From positions 14,456,710-14,520,709 of the forward strand of contig NC_052672.1 in NCBI RefSeq assembly GCF_016802725.1: a DNA stretch of 64,000 bases. The letters are read 5' to 3'. Source of the DNA: Solenopsis invicta. Its lineage: Eukaryota > Arthropoda > Insecta > Hymenoptera > Formicidae. Made by a program: the position numbers and the translations under genes. The notes under the pieces are model-generated. The model worked only from the letters and a program-made list of their open reading frames with translations, did not search any database and was not told where the DNA came from. This document shows, in pieces, positions 11,882 through 23,831 of this stretch (positions are counted from its first letter, which is position 1; every line of letters starts with the position of its first letter).

Positions 11882-14423
11882 TAACCCGTTCTGTATACAC
11901 GCTGACGCCAGCTCGAATGTGAAATGCCATTCGCACTTGATATGGATTGTTTTTCTAACACTGAACATGACAAAATAATGCTTCTTATAATAGAAACAAA
12001 TTCATTGGAAATTTCTATTAGACATCATTATTTGTGTGAACCACAAGAAATTAACATTTTTCGCAACAGAGCGAAACAAATGTTGCTAACATTAATATTA
12101 ATACGCGTCAACGATTGTTATCGCAATTAAAGACTTTAGTTTTGCTGCGAGAAATTTACTCGCGGTGGACAAATCGTTAATACAACTATTTATGTTAAAA
12201 ATGCAGAACTTTAAAAAATAGATAACACGTGTAAAATACAATTCAACATTGTAATTATAAATGTAACATTATGAATTGAGAACTTTAATAAAATAGATTA
12301 AACAATTGCCATTCTTTATTAAATTGGATAGTACTTCGCCAACTCAACTAGTAATATTTAATCAATTCTTATATTAGACATGCACACAAACATATAATAT
12401 TACGTGGAAAGTCCAACCAAATGAAAATCAAACAGTACGATATAACAAACAGTAAATGTAAACAGGAAAGACGCAACCTTAGACAAAAGTACCTTTTGTG
12501 AGCGGAAGTTGGAAGATGATTTACGGTCGACGGAATTATTAATGAGTTCTTAAACCAACGTCGTGGTAAACCGATTAATACCGACGGGACGGATATAGCG
12601 TGACATTTTAACGAAGACGATAAACGGCATTTACGTAATCTATGATAGAACGCGCGAGAAAAACCCGGGGAATTGGAATTGCACGTAAGCGTTGCGCGGG
12701 TCTGAATGCGAGAAAGCGGGCTATTGTTTCGTCGAAGAATAGCGTTATCATGCCACGGTTATTAGATCTCTACTACGTGTGGTTACGCGCGGATGAGCCA
12801 TTATAAACCGCTGATCGATGATGATACGACACCGTCGCTTTTGCGCGTCGTCCACTTCCCATTAGTCAACATCAAATTTATGAGACATCGAAAGCATTAT
12901 TACCGGTGCATCTTGCCTGACGTAGTCGCTCGTCATAGTTATGCCTGCACATTTTTTTATACCGTACGGTAATAACTGCGGACTTTACCGTAGCAATTTA
13001 AAACTACAATGTAGGCGCTTATCGCGCACGATAAGCCACGCGATTTCTAACAAGACCCAACGATCGCGCCGATACCCTTGAACGAAAGGTATTATGCATT
13101 TAAACGTATATTTAAGCGGTACATTGTACGCTGTACTACTTTAAATCCTCGATGAAAAGAACAACGAAGATGAATTTTTTTCAGTGAAGTACACAGTGAA
13201 GTCTACAACGTAGTTGAAAAGAAGTAGATCAGTTTGACAATGTGATCTAAATAAAGAATGCTGATGCAATGCACACAAAGTTGCTTTCATATATAATAAA
13301 AAGGAATACATTTCTTTTTCATGAGATACACGATTTCGAAACAAGCAAAAGACTTCGAAAATTTTAAAGTCAAAAAACATGTTTTTTTTTTTAAAGTAGC
13401 ACGATGTTTAACAAGAAATACATAGCAAGAAAAGTGCACATTTTTATTGTATAAAACAATTACTTTTATTAGAGACACAATTTTAGTACAATTAAACTAC
13501 TTTTAAGATCATTGAAAAATTAATAATAAAAATTAATAATATATATAATTCGATTAGAAATGATTGATGATATCAAGATATATCTAATATAATTGTCAAG
13601 TACTAAAGACCGCCAGCTTAATAGAAGTACCTCTACTTCTCGCATCGATCGTGTTAGAGCTCATTTTCGATGTCTTAAGTACATCGGATCGTTTAGATGT
13701 AGGTAAATATACTTGAGATTTTTCGATAAGTTCGTTTCGATTAATTTCCCAGAGCAAGGCACGAGGTAACGAGTTTCAGAGTTAGATGATCGACAACAAC
13801 GTTGGTAGGCAAACTGTTCGCTCACATCCAGAATTATAATGAACCTATCGAGAGATACGAAAATACGAATAAAAATATGATTTTGGAGCAAAAATTTCCT
13901 CGCTGACGTCACAAAAGATGCGAATTCTATCAGATTGAAGATCTTGCATTCTATTGCTCCGAACTATCGCGCTATTAATTTAGGGCCTACAATTCGTCGA
14001 CAATTGTTAAATGCATCTCCCAAAAAAATGTGTTAAACACTTACATAATTTCAAAAAATATATAAACATAATTTTTCATATAAAATTTATTTTACTGAAA
14101 CGTCACTTGTGTTTCACGGAATTACTATATCCCTTACATATGTATTACGATGCAGCGATGGTTTTATATTATATTAAATTCAATATGTTATATTATAATA
14201 AATTTAAGAATATTTAAAATTAAAAGAGACAAAGAAACTATTTACATACCTTTTAATGTTTAATTATATTTTAACATTTAGAATAATTCGCATAAAATTA
14301 TTTTATGTTATTTAAATTATTTATATTTTTTAATATTAAAACAAATGTAAATGTTTAAAAATACGTAATTTAAATTGTATTCTACACATTATCCGTATTT
14401 TGAAATCCGAGACAAGAACTTAA

Positions 14424-14568
14424 GGCCGGTATTCATAGTCGATCCTTATATTTAAGGCTATCTTAAGTATCGTCTTAAGATGACCTCAACCAATCGAAGA
14501 GCCGTATTAGTATCTTAAGACATTATTTAAAATGGTCTTAAAATAAGAATCGACTATGAATATCGACC
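14424..14568. mobile_element. PIF/Harbinger-like MITE
   Basis: A 145-base element, almost wholly palindromic. The outer ends GGCCGGTATTCATAGTCGAT and ATCGACTATGAATATCGACC are inverted repeats, and the similarity continues inward for about 60 bases through GTCTTAAGAT. It is flanked by TAA on both sides (14421-14423 and 14569-14571), which fits the three-base TWA duplication of PIF/Harbinger elements. It has no coding capacity. Confidence 0.7.
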
Positions 14569-15179
14569 TAACTGTCGTATCCTGTATAGATAATCGCACT
14601 GTTATACGGGATCAAACCAGAAAGAGAAACGCTTCACGATATAAACATGGAAAGACCTTCTTATCGACTTCCAATCTTCATTTCGATCCTTTTACAATGT
14701 ACAAACGCCTCACTACAGAACTGCCAAGTTTTCTCAAAGCATGCGTAAAAAAAACATTTTTCTTTATCGCGTTTGAGCTATGTCTGTATCGTACACGATT
14801 GTTGTCTTCAGTAAAGACTTTAAGATACGAAACGACATACTGTTTCGGCTTATATTTGAACTTTATTGAAGTTAAACTTAGTTCAAGCAATAACCTAATT
14901 GATCAAATGTCACATTGTAAATGTCACAGCTTAATATCCCAAAAAATTTATATATTATTTATTTTATATTATTTATATTTACAATTGCAATTTGCCGTAC
15001 AATTGATCGGTCATGTATGTTTTGAACAGATGTCTATATTCGCCATCTTCTATAAATTATTACACGAACTATTCGTAGAAGAGGATATAACAGAATATAG
15101 AACCTTATCGAGGGCAAATAATTCTGCTAAAGCACAGCAAAGTCTGCAAAGGCGTGGCTCACGGAAATATAGTAATTAA
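14556..15179 (+). CDS. Unidentified 207-codon ORF in AT-rich DNA (possible gene relic)
   Basis: ATG to TAA with no stop for 207 codons in DNA of roughly 37% GC, where I estimate a run this long is rarely expected by chance. No family is recognised. The product would contain hydrophobic stretches (for example KIYILFILYYLYLQLQF near residues 130-146) and a charged C-terminus (EEDITEYRTLSRANNSAK). The start codon lies within the right inverted repeat of the Harbinger-like MITE, so the true start, if any, must be downstream or spliced. No clear promoter or splice sites. It could be a decayed gene or transposon fragment. Confidence 0.2.
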   Translation: MNIDLTVVSCIDNRTVIRDQTRKRNASRYKHGKTFLSTSNLHFDPFTMYKRLTTELPSFLKACVKKTFFFIAFELCLYRTRLLSSVKTLRYETTYCFGLYLNFIEVKLSSSNNLIDQMSHCKCHSLISQKIYILFILYYLYLQLQFAVQLIGHVCFEQMSIFAIFYKLLHELFVEEDITEYRTLSRANNSAKAQQSLQRRGSRKYSN

Positions 15180-17848
15180 TTTTCGATAGCTATAGTTGTC
15201 TAACTACTAGGTTAAAGTTCAGTTTTATAAAATTTTCTTGGTTGAAACGCAACCACGACTTTACTCTTCATCGATTAACGCTGTATAATAAAATAGTCGT
15301 GTTATAATAAAATTTTTAAGACAGAATGATAAAAATAATCTATTAATAATGTTTTTACATTTCTAGATCAGATTTTAATATAAACGTAACAACGATGAAT
15401 TATTAATGAGAAAATTGTGTGTAAAAATTGATATTTTCACGCACGTGTGAATTCGCTTTAATAAAACGCGAACCTGAAAATTGACGTTGCGCGGATAAAA
15501 GCATCGCTTGTCCTCGCACAATAAGGTTGACACAGCCATCATTTCTATGTTTAGCTCTAAATTTTAGCATTTTAGCAAAATTAACCTTGAAATCGCGCAG
15601 ACAGTTCGCGTTCCAGTTAATAGCATGCGAATCTAGCTACGTGATATAGTTGTCAAATATAATTTTTGGGTTCAAAGTCGACGCGCTCTGCCTACTCGCG
15701 ATCACTGGATGCAGTTTAAATATACATCGAAGCATTGGCCATGCTATGAGTTAATTATGATAAATTTAACAACGTTGAAGGCCAATAGCCTGAACGCATG
15801 TGAGTGCGCGCTGTAAGCGAGTTTAACGACTGGCGAGGGTAAATGACACCAGAGGAACGAGATATAAAATTACACGTGCCCAATTACGAATTACACAAAA
15901 ATGTATAATGTAAATAATCTTAAACAAATTTAATTTACATAAAGAAACAAAATTTCTTCATGCAAGTAAATTGTGTCTGTTAAAGATTATAAATTCTCCC
16001 AAGATTTTATGTTCTTGTTTATATATAAAACAATGCATTGTTGCTTTCGTACTAATTTTTTTTTCTGTGTAACTAACTTAGTGCTGATTTGCATTTATTG
16101 TGATTGTATATCAGATTTTATATAACTTTTCAAGTTTAATAAATTGCACGTCGAATAAATTTTTCGGTTATAAACACAGTTCCAAATAGAACGAAAATTA
16201 ATATTATCACGGTATTAGATGAAAAATCACTTTAACACTAAATGATGCTAATCTGAATGTGAAAACCTTTAATAAGAATCAAAACAGTCAATAAAGAGCG
16301 AAAATTATAATACAAGTCGCACGGATGTGAATGCTAGTTTCTCAATTACAATTACATATACTCAATCGCAATTCATTCTTGGTAATTATGAAGATCAATT
16401 ACAATTACCTTTGCTAATTATCATTACGCATTTACACCTAGCGCGGCTCGTATTATTTTCGCTTTAATTTATTGATTGTTTTGATTTTAAGTCTTACCAA
16501 GCCTCCATTATAATTGCTTATAACCTTAATAAGAAATTATTTGACGCTGGCACTGAAAACAATCTTTTTAGAAGCGATCACTTCAAAACTATAAACAGAA
16601 ATACATCTCATTTTTATTATTTTCAATCTGTATATCTTTAGAACTAAAAGTTGACCATACAAGCGGTACAATTATCAAAAAAATTGTTCAAAATTAGGGA
16701 ATAAATAAACGTTCAGTTTTCATTGTTCTGTTCTATCTTCTGTTCTATATTATGTTACACGAAGCTCTCATTTTTATTCTTTCTCTTTTAACTATTCTCA
16801 AATTAGGTTGTATCCTGCTTTCACTTTTTCCTAAGTATTCATTGTACTGTTGCTCACAAAAATACGAACATGTGTGTGTGTGTGTGTAAAAGAGAGAGAA
16901 AGAGTCTATAGTGAATTGAGTTCAGGTGCGCTAAGTCCAAATGTCCGTACCAGGATGCTGACACCAAGTGGAGTCAAGTAGATCCTGAGTTTGCTGAAAA
17001 GCTGTTTATCAGATCAGGATATAACAGGTAAAACAAAGGAATAAAATAAAAATGAAAGACACGAGGTACGGGAACGTGGTGACCTCTATCGTTGGTGCGT
17101 ATATAGGTAATGAAAAATTCCAGACAATTAATGTTCTGCTTTATCGGCGGTGCGAGTCCCGGGTCAATGACCGAGGAGTTGAGGAGCGCCTGACCTATTT
17201 ATCACGCATATACGTATCCAAGCTCGCGCACACGTGTGCGTGCTGCGTGTGTTCTTCCCCTTTCCTCATCTATTATTTCTGCACTGGGGTGATTTTCGGG
17301 GAATCTCGATGGTTACGTTTGCGATTAAATTCGTAAAATCTACCGCCGTCTTTGCATCTAGATCGTCGGTCTTACAATTCCCTCTCTTGCTCCATAAAAT
17401 CACGAAATTGTCCTCACGAAAACTTGTCTTTCCGGGGAGAAAAAGGAGGGAGACTAACTCGTGACGAGATCCTCGAGAGCGACACCGCGTATCAACGACG
17501 CCGCGCCGCACATGCGAATCGAATCGATTCGAATCTGTCTTGGAACCGGATAGGTCGCCTCGACACGCGACACGAAAGACAGTTGTACGAAATGTAGATT
17601 CGATTGTCGAGATTCGACGAGGACGGCTCTCGTTATCGCGATCACCATCGCACGACAAATTCACTGCGCGCTGAATCGCGTCTCGTAAGGCCTACCCCAA
17701 TCTCTCTCAGTCAATCCGCCTTCATTCGATACGAACAGACGCGACCGGATGATTAACGCGTTGGGTCGTTAACACTGCGTCCTCCGAAGATAAGGGCCGC
17801 CTTTTGAGGGCGATGCGCTCCAAGTGTCAATGCTCTTGTGGATGACAG

Positions 17849-17886
17849 CGAGGTTCGGGTGTGCGGGGGAACACACCCGAACCTCG
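17849..17886. repeat. Perfect GC-rich hairpin, 15-base stem
   Basis: CGAGGTTCGGGTGTG (17849-17863) and its exact reverse complement CACACCCGAACCTCG (17872-17886) flank an 8-base loop. It lies within the large CpG-rich block. It is too short for a microRNA precursor on its own. It may be a structured leader element or protein-binding palindrome; function unknown. Confidence 0.75.
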
Positions 17887-18178
17887 GCGAGCTCCGCCAG
17901 ATACGACGCTCACATGACGTCGCGTGAAGCGATATCGGATTTTATGCTGCATTCAAGATTACAGATCAGAGCGAGTTGATCGAGAGATTATACAGTACAA
18001 CCAATTAGAACGATACGGATCGTTAAGATAATTTGATAATACAATTGAAGTCTAATCCTTAATCTTAGAAATGGTATGGGCTATAGTACGGGCTTGACAG
18101 TAAGGAGCTGAGTCGCGAGCGTGACTAGTAGAATAGCTCGATATTGCGCGATTTGATAAAACAATAGCAAATAACACG

Positions 18179-18181
<3 letters not shown>

Positions 18182-18231
<50 letters not shown>

Positions 18232-18275
18232 GTGAGTGAGTGAGTGTGTGTGAGAGAGAGAAAGAGAGAAAAAGA
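18182..18275. repeat. (GA)n / (GAGT)n compound microsatellite
   Basis: About 23 GA units, then four GAGT-type units, a short GT run and more GA with A interruptions. It lies in the CpG-rich block. Confidence 0.95.
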
Positions 18276-19671
18276 AATATTTCACAGAGATGCTTACTTG
18301 CCACTTTGGACTGGAGAAAATGTCGATTAATCGCGTGACGCGATATTATCCAGACGTATATAGATGTACCCCAGGTCGGCCCGGAGCGGCGGACGATTTC
18401 TTTCGTCACGAAACACTGCACATGCTGTCACACCATGGCGCGGCGCGCGCTCTCAAACTTGTCCCCCGTCCCGGGTTTCTATCGAGCGGCTCACGCACAC
18501 CCCACGGATACGTGTGTACCGTACGCAGCGTGCCTACGCAACACCACGATAGGGAACGGTGCGTTCACGCAGTTCCTATCTCACGTTCGACGCAGCGGCG
18601 GCGCAATGCCGCCATGTTTTCTGTGTTGTGCCTTGTGCCCCACCGTCGTCTCTCATCGCCAACCCGCCGCGCCCGCTCGGCAGCGTTCGGCCGCGTTCGG
18701 CGCCTGCTGACTGCCACCCCGCGGGCCGCCGTGCTATCTGAACGCGCGGCGCGGTATATGCGCACGATGCGCACGATGCGCACGCGAGACCACGCGAGAC
18801 GGTTACAAACGTACGCGTCAATTGTTGAACGGGAAGCGTCCACAACGTCGCGGTCGGCGTCGTCCGCGCGCGGCGAATCGTGAAATTATCACGGGGGAGT
18901 AGTTTACCGTCGACGGTGTTTTAACGCGTCGCGACGACCGCGCGACGCATCGCCAGACGCGCCCGCGATATGATCTCTCGCGGAGATTCGCGTCTGAACG
19001 CGAGGAACGCGGAACGACGATCCGCAGCGAGCTTCGCGACTAACTACGATTCGAAATCTGCATCGAAGACGATTTTCGAGATATCGAAACAGCGATTCGA
19101 CTCGCAGCAATTGTTCAAAGAATAAAATAAGAAAAATAATATATGGAAAATAGTCGAAACAATGTTAATTATTTCCCTTCCTTTCCCAATAATATATTCC
19201 TTTATATAGATAATTTTTGATATTGAGGTAGTAGATATTGAAAAAAATCGAATTGTATCAGTTAAGAATATTGGAATAATACAATATTTCATCAATGAAG
19301 CAAAAGTAATATAAAATCTATAAAAAAAACATGACATTTGGTACGTAAATATTATATTAAAATTAATATAATAGCTGCAAAATAATGTTTAAAAAAAAAT
19401 TTTTTTTTTTATATATGACATTCCCCTTTTTTAGATATATAAATATATTTCTCTCATCTATATCTGTTTGAGTTTATTTTATCTCATTCTAGTCGCAATA
19501 CTTGCTGAGAGGACAATAACCCACAACAAAGTTTTCAACGAATTTTTCTTGTGAAAATTTTCATAAGAAAATCGAGTTTTTAATATTTTGTTAGCAATTA
19601 TATATGTATGAAGGTTTTTATGAATCTTTCAATTTTTATTATTCTTTTACCTAAGTTTTTTCATTTTTTTT

Positions 19672-19678
19672 AATCTAG

Positions 19679-19727
<49 letters not shown>

Positions 19728-19737
19728 TTTCTAGATT
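19672..19737. repeat. (TA)n tract inside a palindrome
   Basis: AATCTAGAAAT and ATTTCTAGATT flank roughly 20 TA units, so the whole unit is an inverted repeat able to extrude as a cruciform. Confidence 0.9.
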
Positions 19738-22700
19738 CAAAATAATTAAAAAATATATATATATGTATATATACATTTCTGAATTATTTATTATATGTTG
19801 TGCCTCTAAGCAATTAATATCTCTTGTATCAATATCTCTCTAGTATTTTATCTACTAATTAGATGCATTAAACTTAATTTGTATTTTTAAATTTAAACTG
19901 ATGTACATTTTATGTATTTTGTTGTGATGACTGTCGCATAATCATCGACAATCGATCACATTCAACTCAGTATTTTCTACTTATCTATATAAAGTAAAAA
20001 GCTTATTCGCGTTTACAGATTTTTGGTATCTGCGATCGATGAAAGAAGAATAAAAAAAATTCAATTCTCCTAAAAATATTTGATTATAAACAATTATTTC
20101 TCATTAAATTTCTCATTAATTTAATTTTATATACGCGATTGTCACGAACATTAAAATAGGTAATTTATTTTGTGATATGCGCGCGCACGCGCATAGGAGA
20201 AGGGGAAAATCAGAATTTTATATAAACTACCCTCGCTTAATTTACTATTGATTAATTTTATATAAATGTTAACATCAATTTATGTACTGTATTTACTGAC
20301 TATAATATGTAAATCGTATCATTAATAAATAATATATTAAAAAATTTTAATCATCTTATCTTATGTATAAGATTTCTATAAATTAGTCTACTGTATAATT
20401 ATTAAAATTGTTATATAATATTTATCATATAAATTTCAATTTCTGCGGACGATATTTTTTCACATTATTTTCTACATGTTCGATTGCTGAAATTACAACT
20501 TCTTTATCATCATATTACTGAAGATAGATGATAGATGACGCTACAAACATTTAAGATCGCTTAAATACGCATTTCAATCATATGGCAAATAAAAACTTTA
20601 ACGAGATGTAATTACAGCACATATGTATAAATCAAATATTTGATATTATATATTTTTATACAAATTACATTTAATTAATATTAGACTGTTAACCTCTCAA
20701 TACATATATTCAAAATACGCAATCTCCGCGATGACAGCCGAAGTAAGCGCTGAATGAGAACCACAGACATTTATTTATTTGTACTATATGATTGTAACAA
20801 AATACATAATTTTAAATAAAATCATACATAATTAAGAAGAAATATTCTTTTATTTTTATCGAGACTTTTTATAGACATCCAGAGAATATGTTTAGAAAGA
20901 TATACAAGCATTTCGTGTAACAAAGTATAACGTTGATATTTATACAAAATAATTGCTTGTTTAAACTGTTTATTTTTTAAATTTAACCTTAGATCGCCTG
21001 TTTTTGTTAACTTCCCGCCACACCGATGAAACACTGTAACTTTATCATGCTATATCTTTGAACAGAAAGCATATTTTGTAGCTCAAAATATCTAAAATCG
21101 ATATCTCAAAGTAAGATAAAGATGATAAATAAAACCTAAATTTTAAAAATATTTTATTTTCAAATAAAATTGTTTAAAGAAATTATATTCAAAAATTCGC
21201 AAAAAATGATTGCATTGAATAAAAAAAAGTTAAATTTTTTAATTATTGCAATTGTGGGTAGTCTATATATCAGTCTACATTAAACAAAAAAGATCCAAAC
21301 CTAATATGTACCTAAAATAAAAAAAAAACGGTTTCTACCTACATTTGTAAATAACACAATTATATATTATTTGCATTTTTCTCGAGACGGATTTCATGTG
21401 AGTTGGATGTTTTTTGCATATGGCCAATTACAAAAAACAGCAATGTAAAAAATTACACAAGGTATGCCATACTCTGATATGACGAGCTAGGGTTAAAACC
21501 ACGAGCCAGCAATGACGCAAGCGATATAAAAATTAATTTCATTTTACTTCTTATTACAACTATCATGTTATGTTCACGTGAAAGGAGGGGAGATACTTAA
21601 TTACCTAGGAATGCGAATGGAACGAATCCATAAGAAAATCCGCTTACTTCCATTTCTTCTTCGCGAAATCGTATCGCGGATTCCTCGTTCGCGGAATTCC
21701 CGAGGGAGATGCACGTAGAGAGGGACGCGGTAGCGGATTACTTCGTTCCTCAAGGATCATGTAATTTTGCGACCACAACGATGACGACAACGACGACGCG
21801 AAGTCAATTCAATACGGTTATTTTCGCATTAATGCATATCGATAAGCATGGTTTTTACAATGGAGATTGTTGTGAAAAAAGATAATCTTTTTTTCTCTTT
21901 TGCTCGATCGATTGTCACGCCGATGATTTTCCTCCTACATGCGACTTTACTATTGGCCGCGGTCGCGGCAGGCCTCCGGCACGTGATATTGTGGCAATCT
22001 GAATTAGAATTGTTAATGTTATTGCGACTGAAGAAAAAAAATGGTGCAACGGCAATGGGTACGCACGCGGTGCATTCGCTGACGCGCTTGCATTCGCCCA
22101 TTTTCTCCCTCCGCGTTTCTCACGGTATCTCCCTTGTTACTTTAGGATCGCTCTAAATCTCGCTAAAAGCGCGTAAACAGTGTGCAAATGGTTTTTTTTT
22201 CTCGCGAATCTGCACTATTCGTAACTTATTGTTAGTACAGAGACAGAACTGACTAATCATTTTGTTCGTCTCTAATATTATTTAGATATTTTTACTAAAT
22301 CTTACAAATTGCGTTAATTATCAGAGCGTTGTTTTTTTCAATTCTTACACTTCAAAGTATAGTGCCAATAAGTTTTGTCAATTGTTCTCTATTCCGTTTT
22401 CTAACATAAATTTATCTTTAAACATTTTTGAACTTGTCTATATCATTGCTCAAAGATCTTTTTTTCGTTTTATTTGTTCCACAACAATCGCGACAGATTA
22501 TCTTTTTATGAAACTAAAGATGCAATAAAAATGCGTCGCAGTCTTTAAATAACCAGGTCGCGGCCAACGTAAAAGCTCCGGAAATGGGTTACTGGCGTGA
22601 CTAGAAAGCTCTCTGACTTTCGTGAAAAGGGGTTAGAAGAAATGGACGAAATATGGCATAAGCGGGTGAAGAGGGATGTTAAGTCTCCACAAAAACTACT

Positions 22701-23188
22701 CCCGCAGGCTTAGTTGAATAAAGGCTTTAGGATAAAGTATATCGACTCCCTTGTGACAAAGGTAAAAAAATTATCGTAGTAAGCGTAAGATTACCTACAG
22801 TGTGATCTCATATAATTTTTATAATGAATAATTTATCTACTTAATAATTTTAACTTGCGTTTTATTCCGGATATTATTATAATATTAATATTTTAAGTAT
22901 ATATTTTAATACTCTTTTTTTTATTTTTGGCATTTTTTTCAAGGTTCGCCGAACGTTTAATTCTGGATAAAGTTCTTTACCCGTTATGATAACTGTAATT
23001 TGTTACAAGTCGGTTACTATACATTTTTAATGGACTATAACAAAAACTTTCTATTCTAATCAGTTCATGTCAATTTAGAAGACAGCCTTGGTTTCGATAT
23101 AGATATTAACATTTTTATAGATTTTATATTGTGGCTACTAGAAACAATCCTTTTTTTTTGCAATTGTAAAATGTGAGTGTCTATATTT

Positions 23189-23222
23189 GTGTGGGTGTGG
23201 GTGTGTGTGTGTGTGTGTGTGT
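23189..23222. repeat. (GT)n microsatellite
   Basis: GT repeat with a few GGGTGT interruptions at its left end. Confidence 0.9.
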
Positions 23223-23783
23223 AAAATTTAATTATTTTACATAAGGAAGTGTGTATGTTGTTAAAAGAAAAAATATGAGCAACCTTGTCGCAATAAATTA
23301 CTGGCAAGCTCACAACGGCAGAACGACGGTATTATGATGGATGTCGTTAAAACCATATCCTTGTTCTATGTATGATGTGCATGAAAGTAGAAACTGTATC
23401 TAGCTTCTGCGGACGTTCTCAACAATAACTCTTACTCCAATATCCTTTAACAATTACTAACATGTAAAACTGCTAATAACTAATATTTAGACATTGCCAT
23501 ATTTATTGTAAGAAGAGCCATAATTTTCAGTTATTGCTCTGTATAAATATATATTTATCATTTCTATAAAAAAAGAAAGAAACACATAATATTTTAACTT
23601 ACAATTTTTCTTTATGAAGAGAAATAATAAACTAAAATTATTTAAAAATTCAACTCTTTGCTTTATTAGTTACAGTTTATTTTTATGATTTTATAAAGAG
23701 AGAAACATAGACTTATATAACATTAAATAAATACACCTAAAATCGATATATGTAAAAATTTTATTTTTATATCAACGTGTACG

Positions 23784-23785
<2 letters not shown>

Positions 23786-23829
<44 letters not shown>
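23786..23829. repeat. (CT)n microsatellite
   Basis: About 22 CT units without interruption. Confidence 0.95.

Positions 23830-23831
<2 letters not shown>

Larger units (their letters stand above)
8641..13140. other. Mixed-GC intergenic DNA
   Basis: Patches of higher GC (8640-8700, 9000-10000, 10680-11150, 11600-11930, 12500-13100) alternate with AT-rich DNA. Contents: nested E-box palindromes at 8671-8702, a Cys-rich 72-codon frame at 9644-9862, a 90-codon minus-strand frame at 10874-11146, the hairpin at 11276-11385 and the possible terminal exon at 11642-11881. None is a confident gene. Confidence 0.5.
13141..17049. other. AT-rich DNA with MITE and long ORF
   Basis: Besides the Harbinger-like MITE and the 207-codon ORF, I see a (GT)n tract at 16871-16887 and short repeats of CAATTACAATTAC near 16340-16410. 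Nothing else is supported. Confidence 0.6.
17050..19110. promoter_or_regulatory. Large CpG-rich block, possible promoter or first-exon region
   Basis: About 2 kb rich in CpG between AT-rich flanks, densest at 18370-19080. It includes the 15-base hairpin at 17849-17886, a (GA)n/(GAGT)n tract at 18182-18275 and short tandem repeats (ATGCGCACG x3 near 18766-18783). Several overlapping frames are open only because GC-rich DNA has few stops; the longest (18290-18883) is Arg/Ser/Ala-rich with no domain. Such islands in insect genomes often mark promoters or large noncoding first exons, but direction and gene are unknown. Confidence 0.35.

Noticed and set aside
17266..17664. 132-codon minus-strand ORF
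   Set aside because: It lies in CpG-rich DNA with overlapping open frames on the other strand; Arg/Ser-rich and no domain.
18290..18883. 197-codon ORF in the CpG-rich block
   Set aside because: GC-rich DNA has few stops, and several frames are open over the same bases. The composition is Arg/Ser/Ala-rich with no domain, splice signal or start context.
19224..19240. let-7-like string TGAGGTAGTAGATATTG
   Set aside because: It matches the let-7 seed and first 11 bases, but the rest differs. The only complementary stretch downstream pairs for about eight bases and then fails, so there is no convincing precursor hairpin.
22058..22077. GCACGCGGTG, shared with the miR-124 sequence
   Set aside because: The seed region is absent and no hairpin forms around it.
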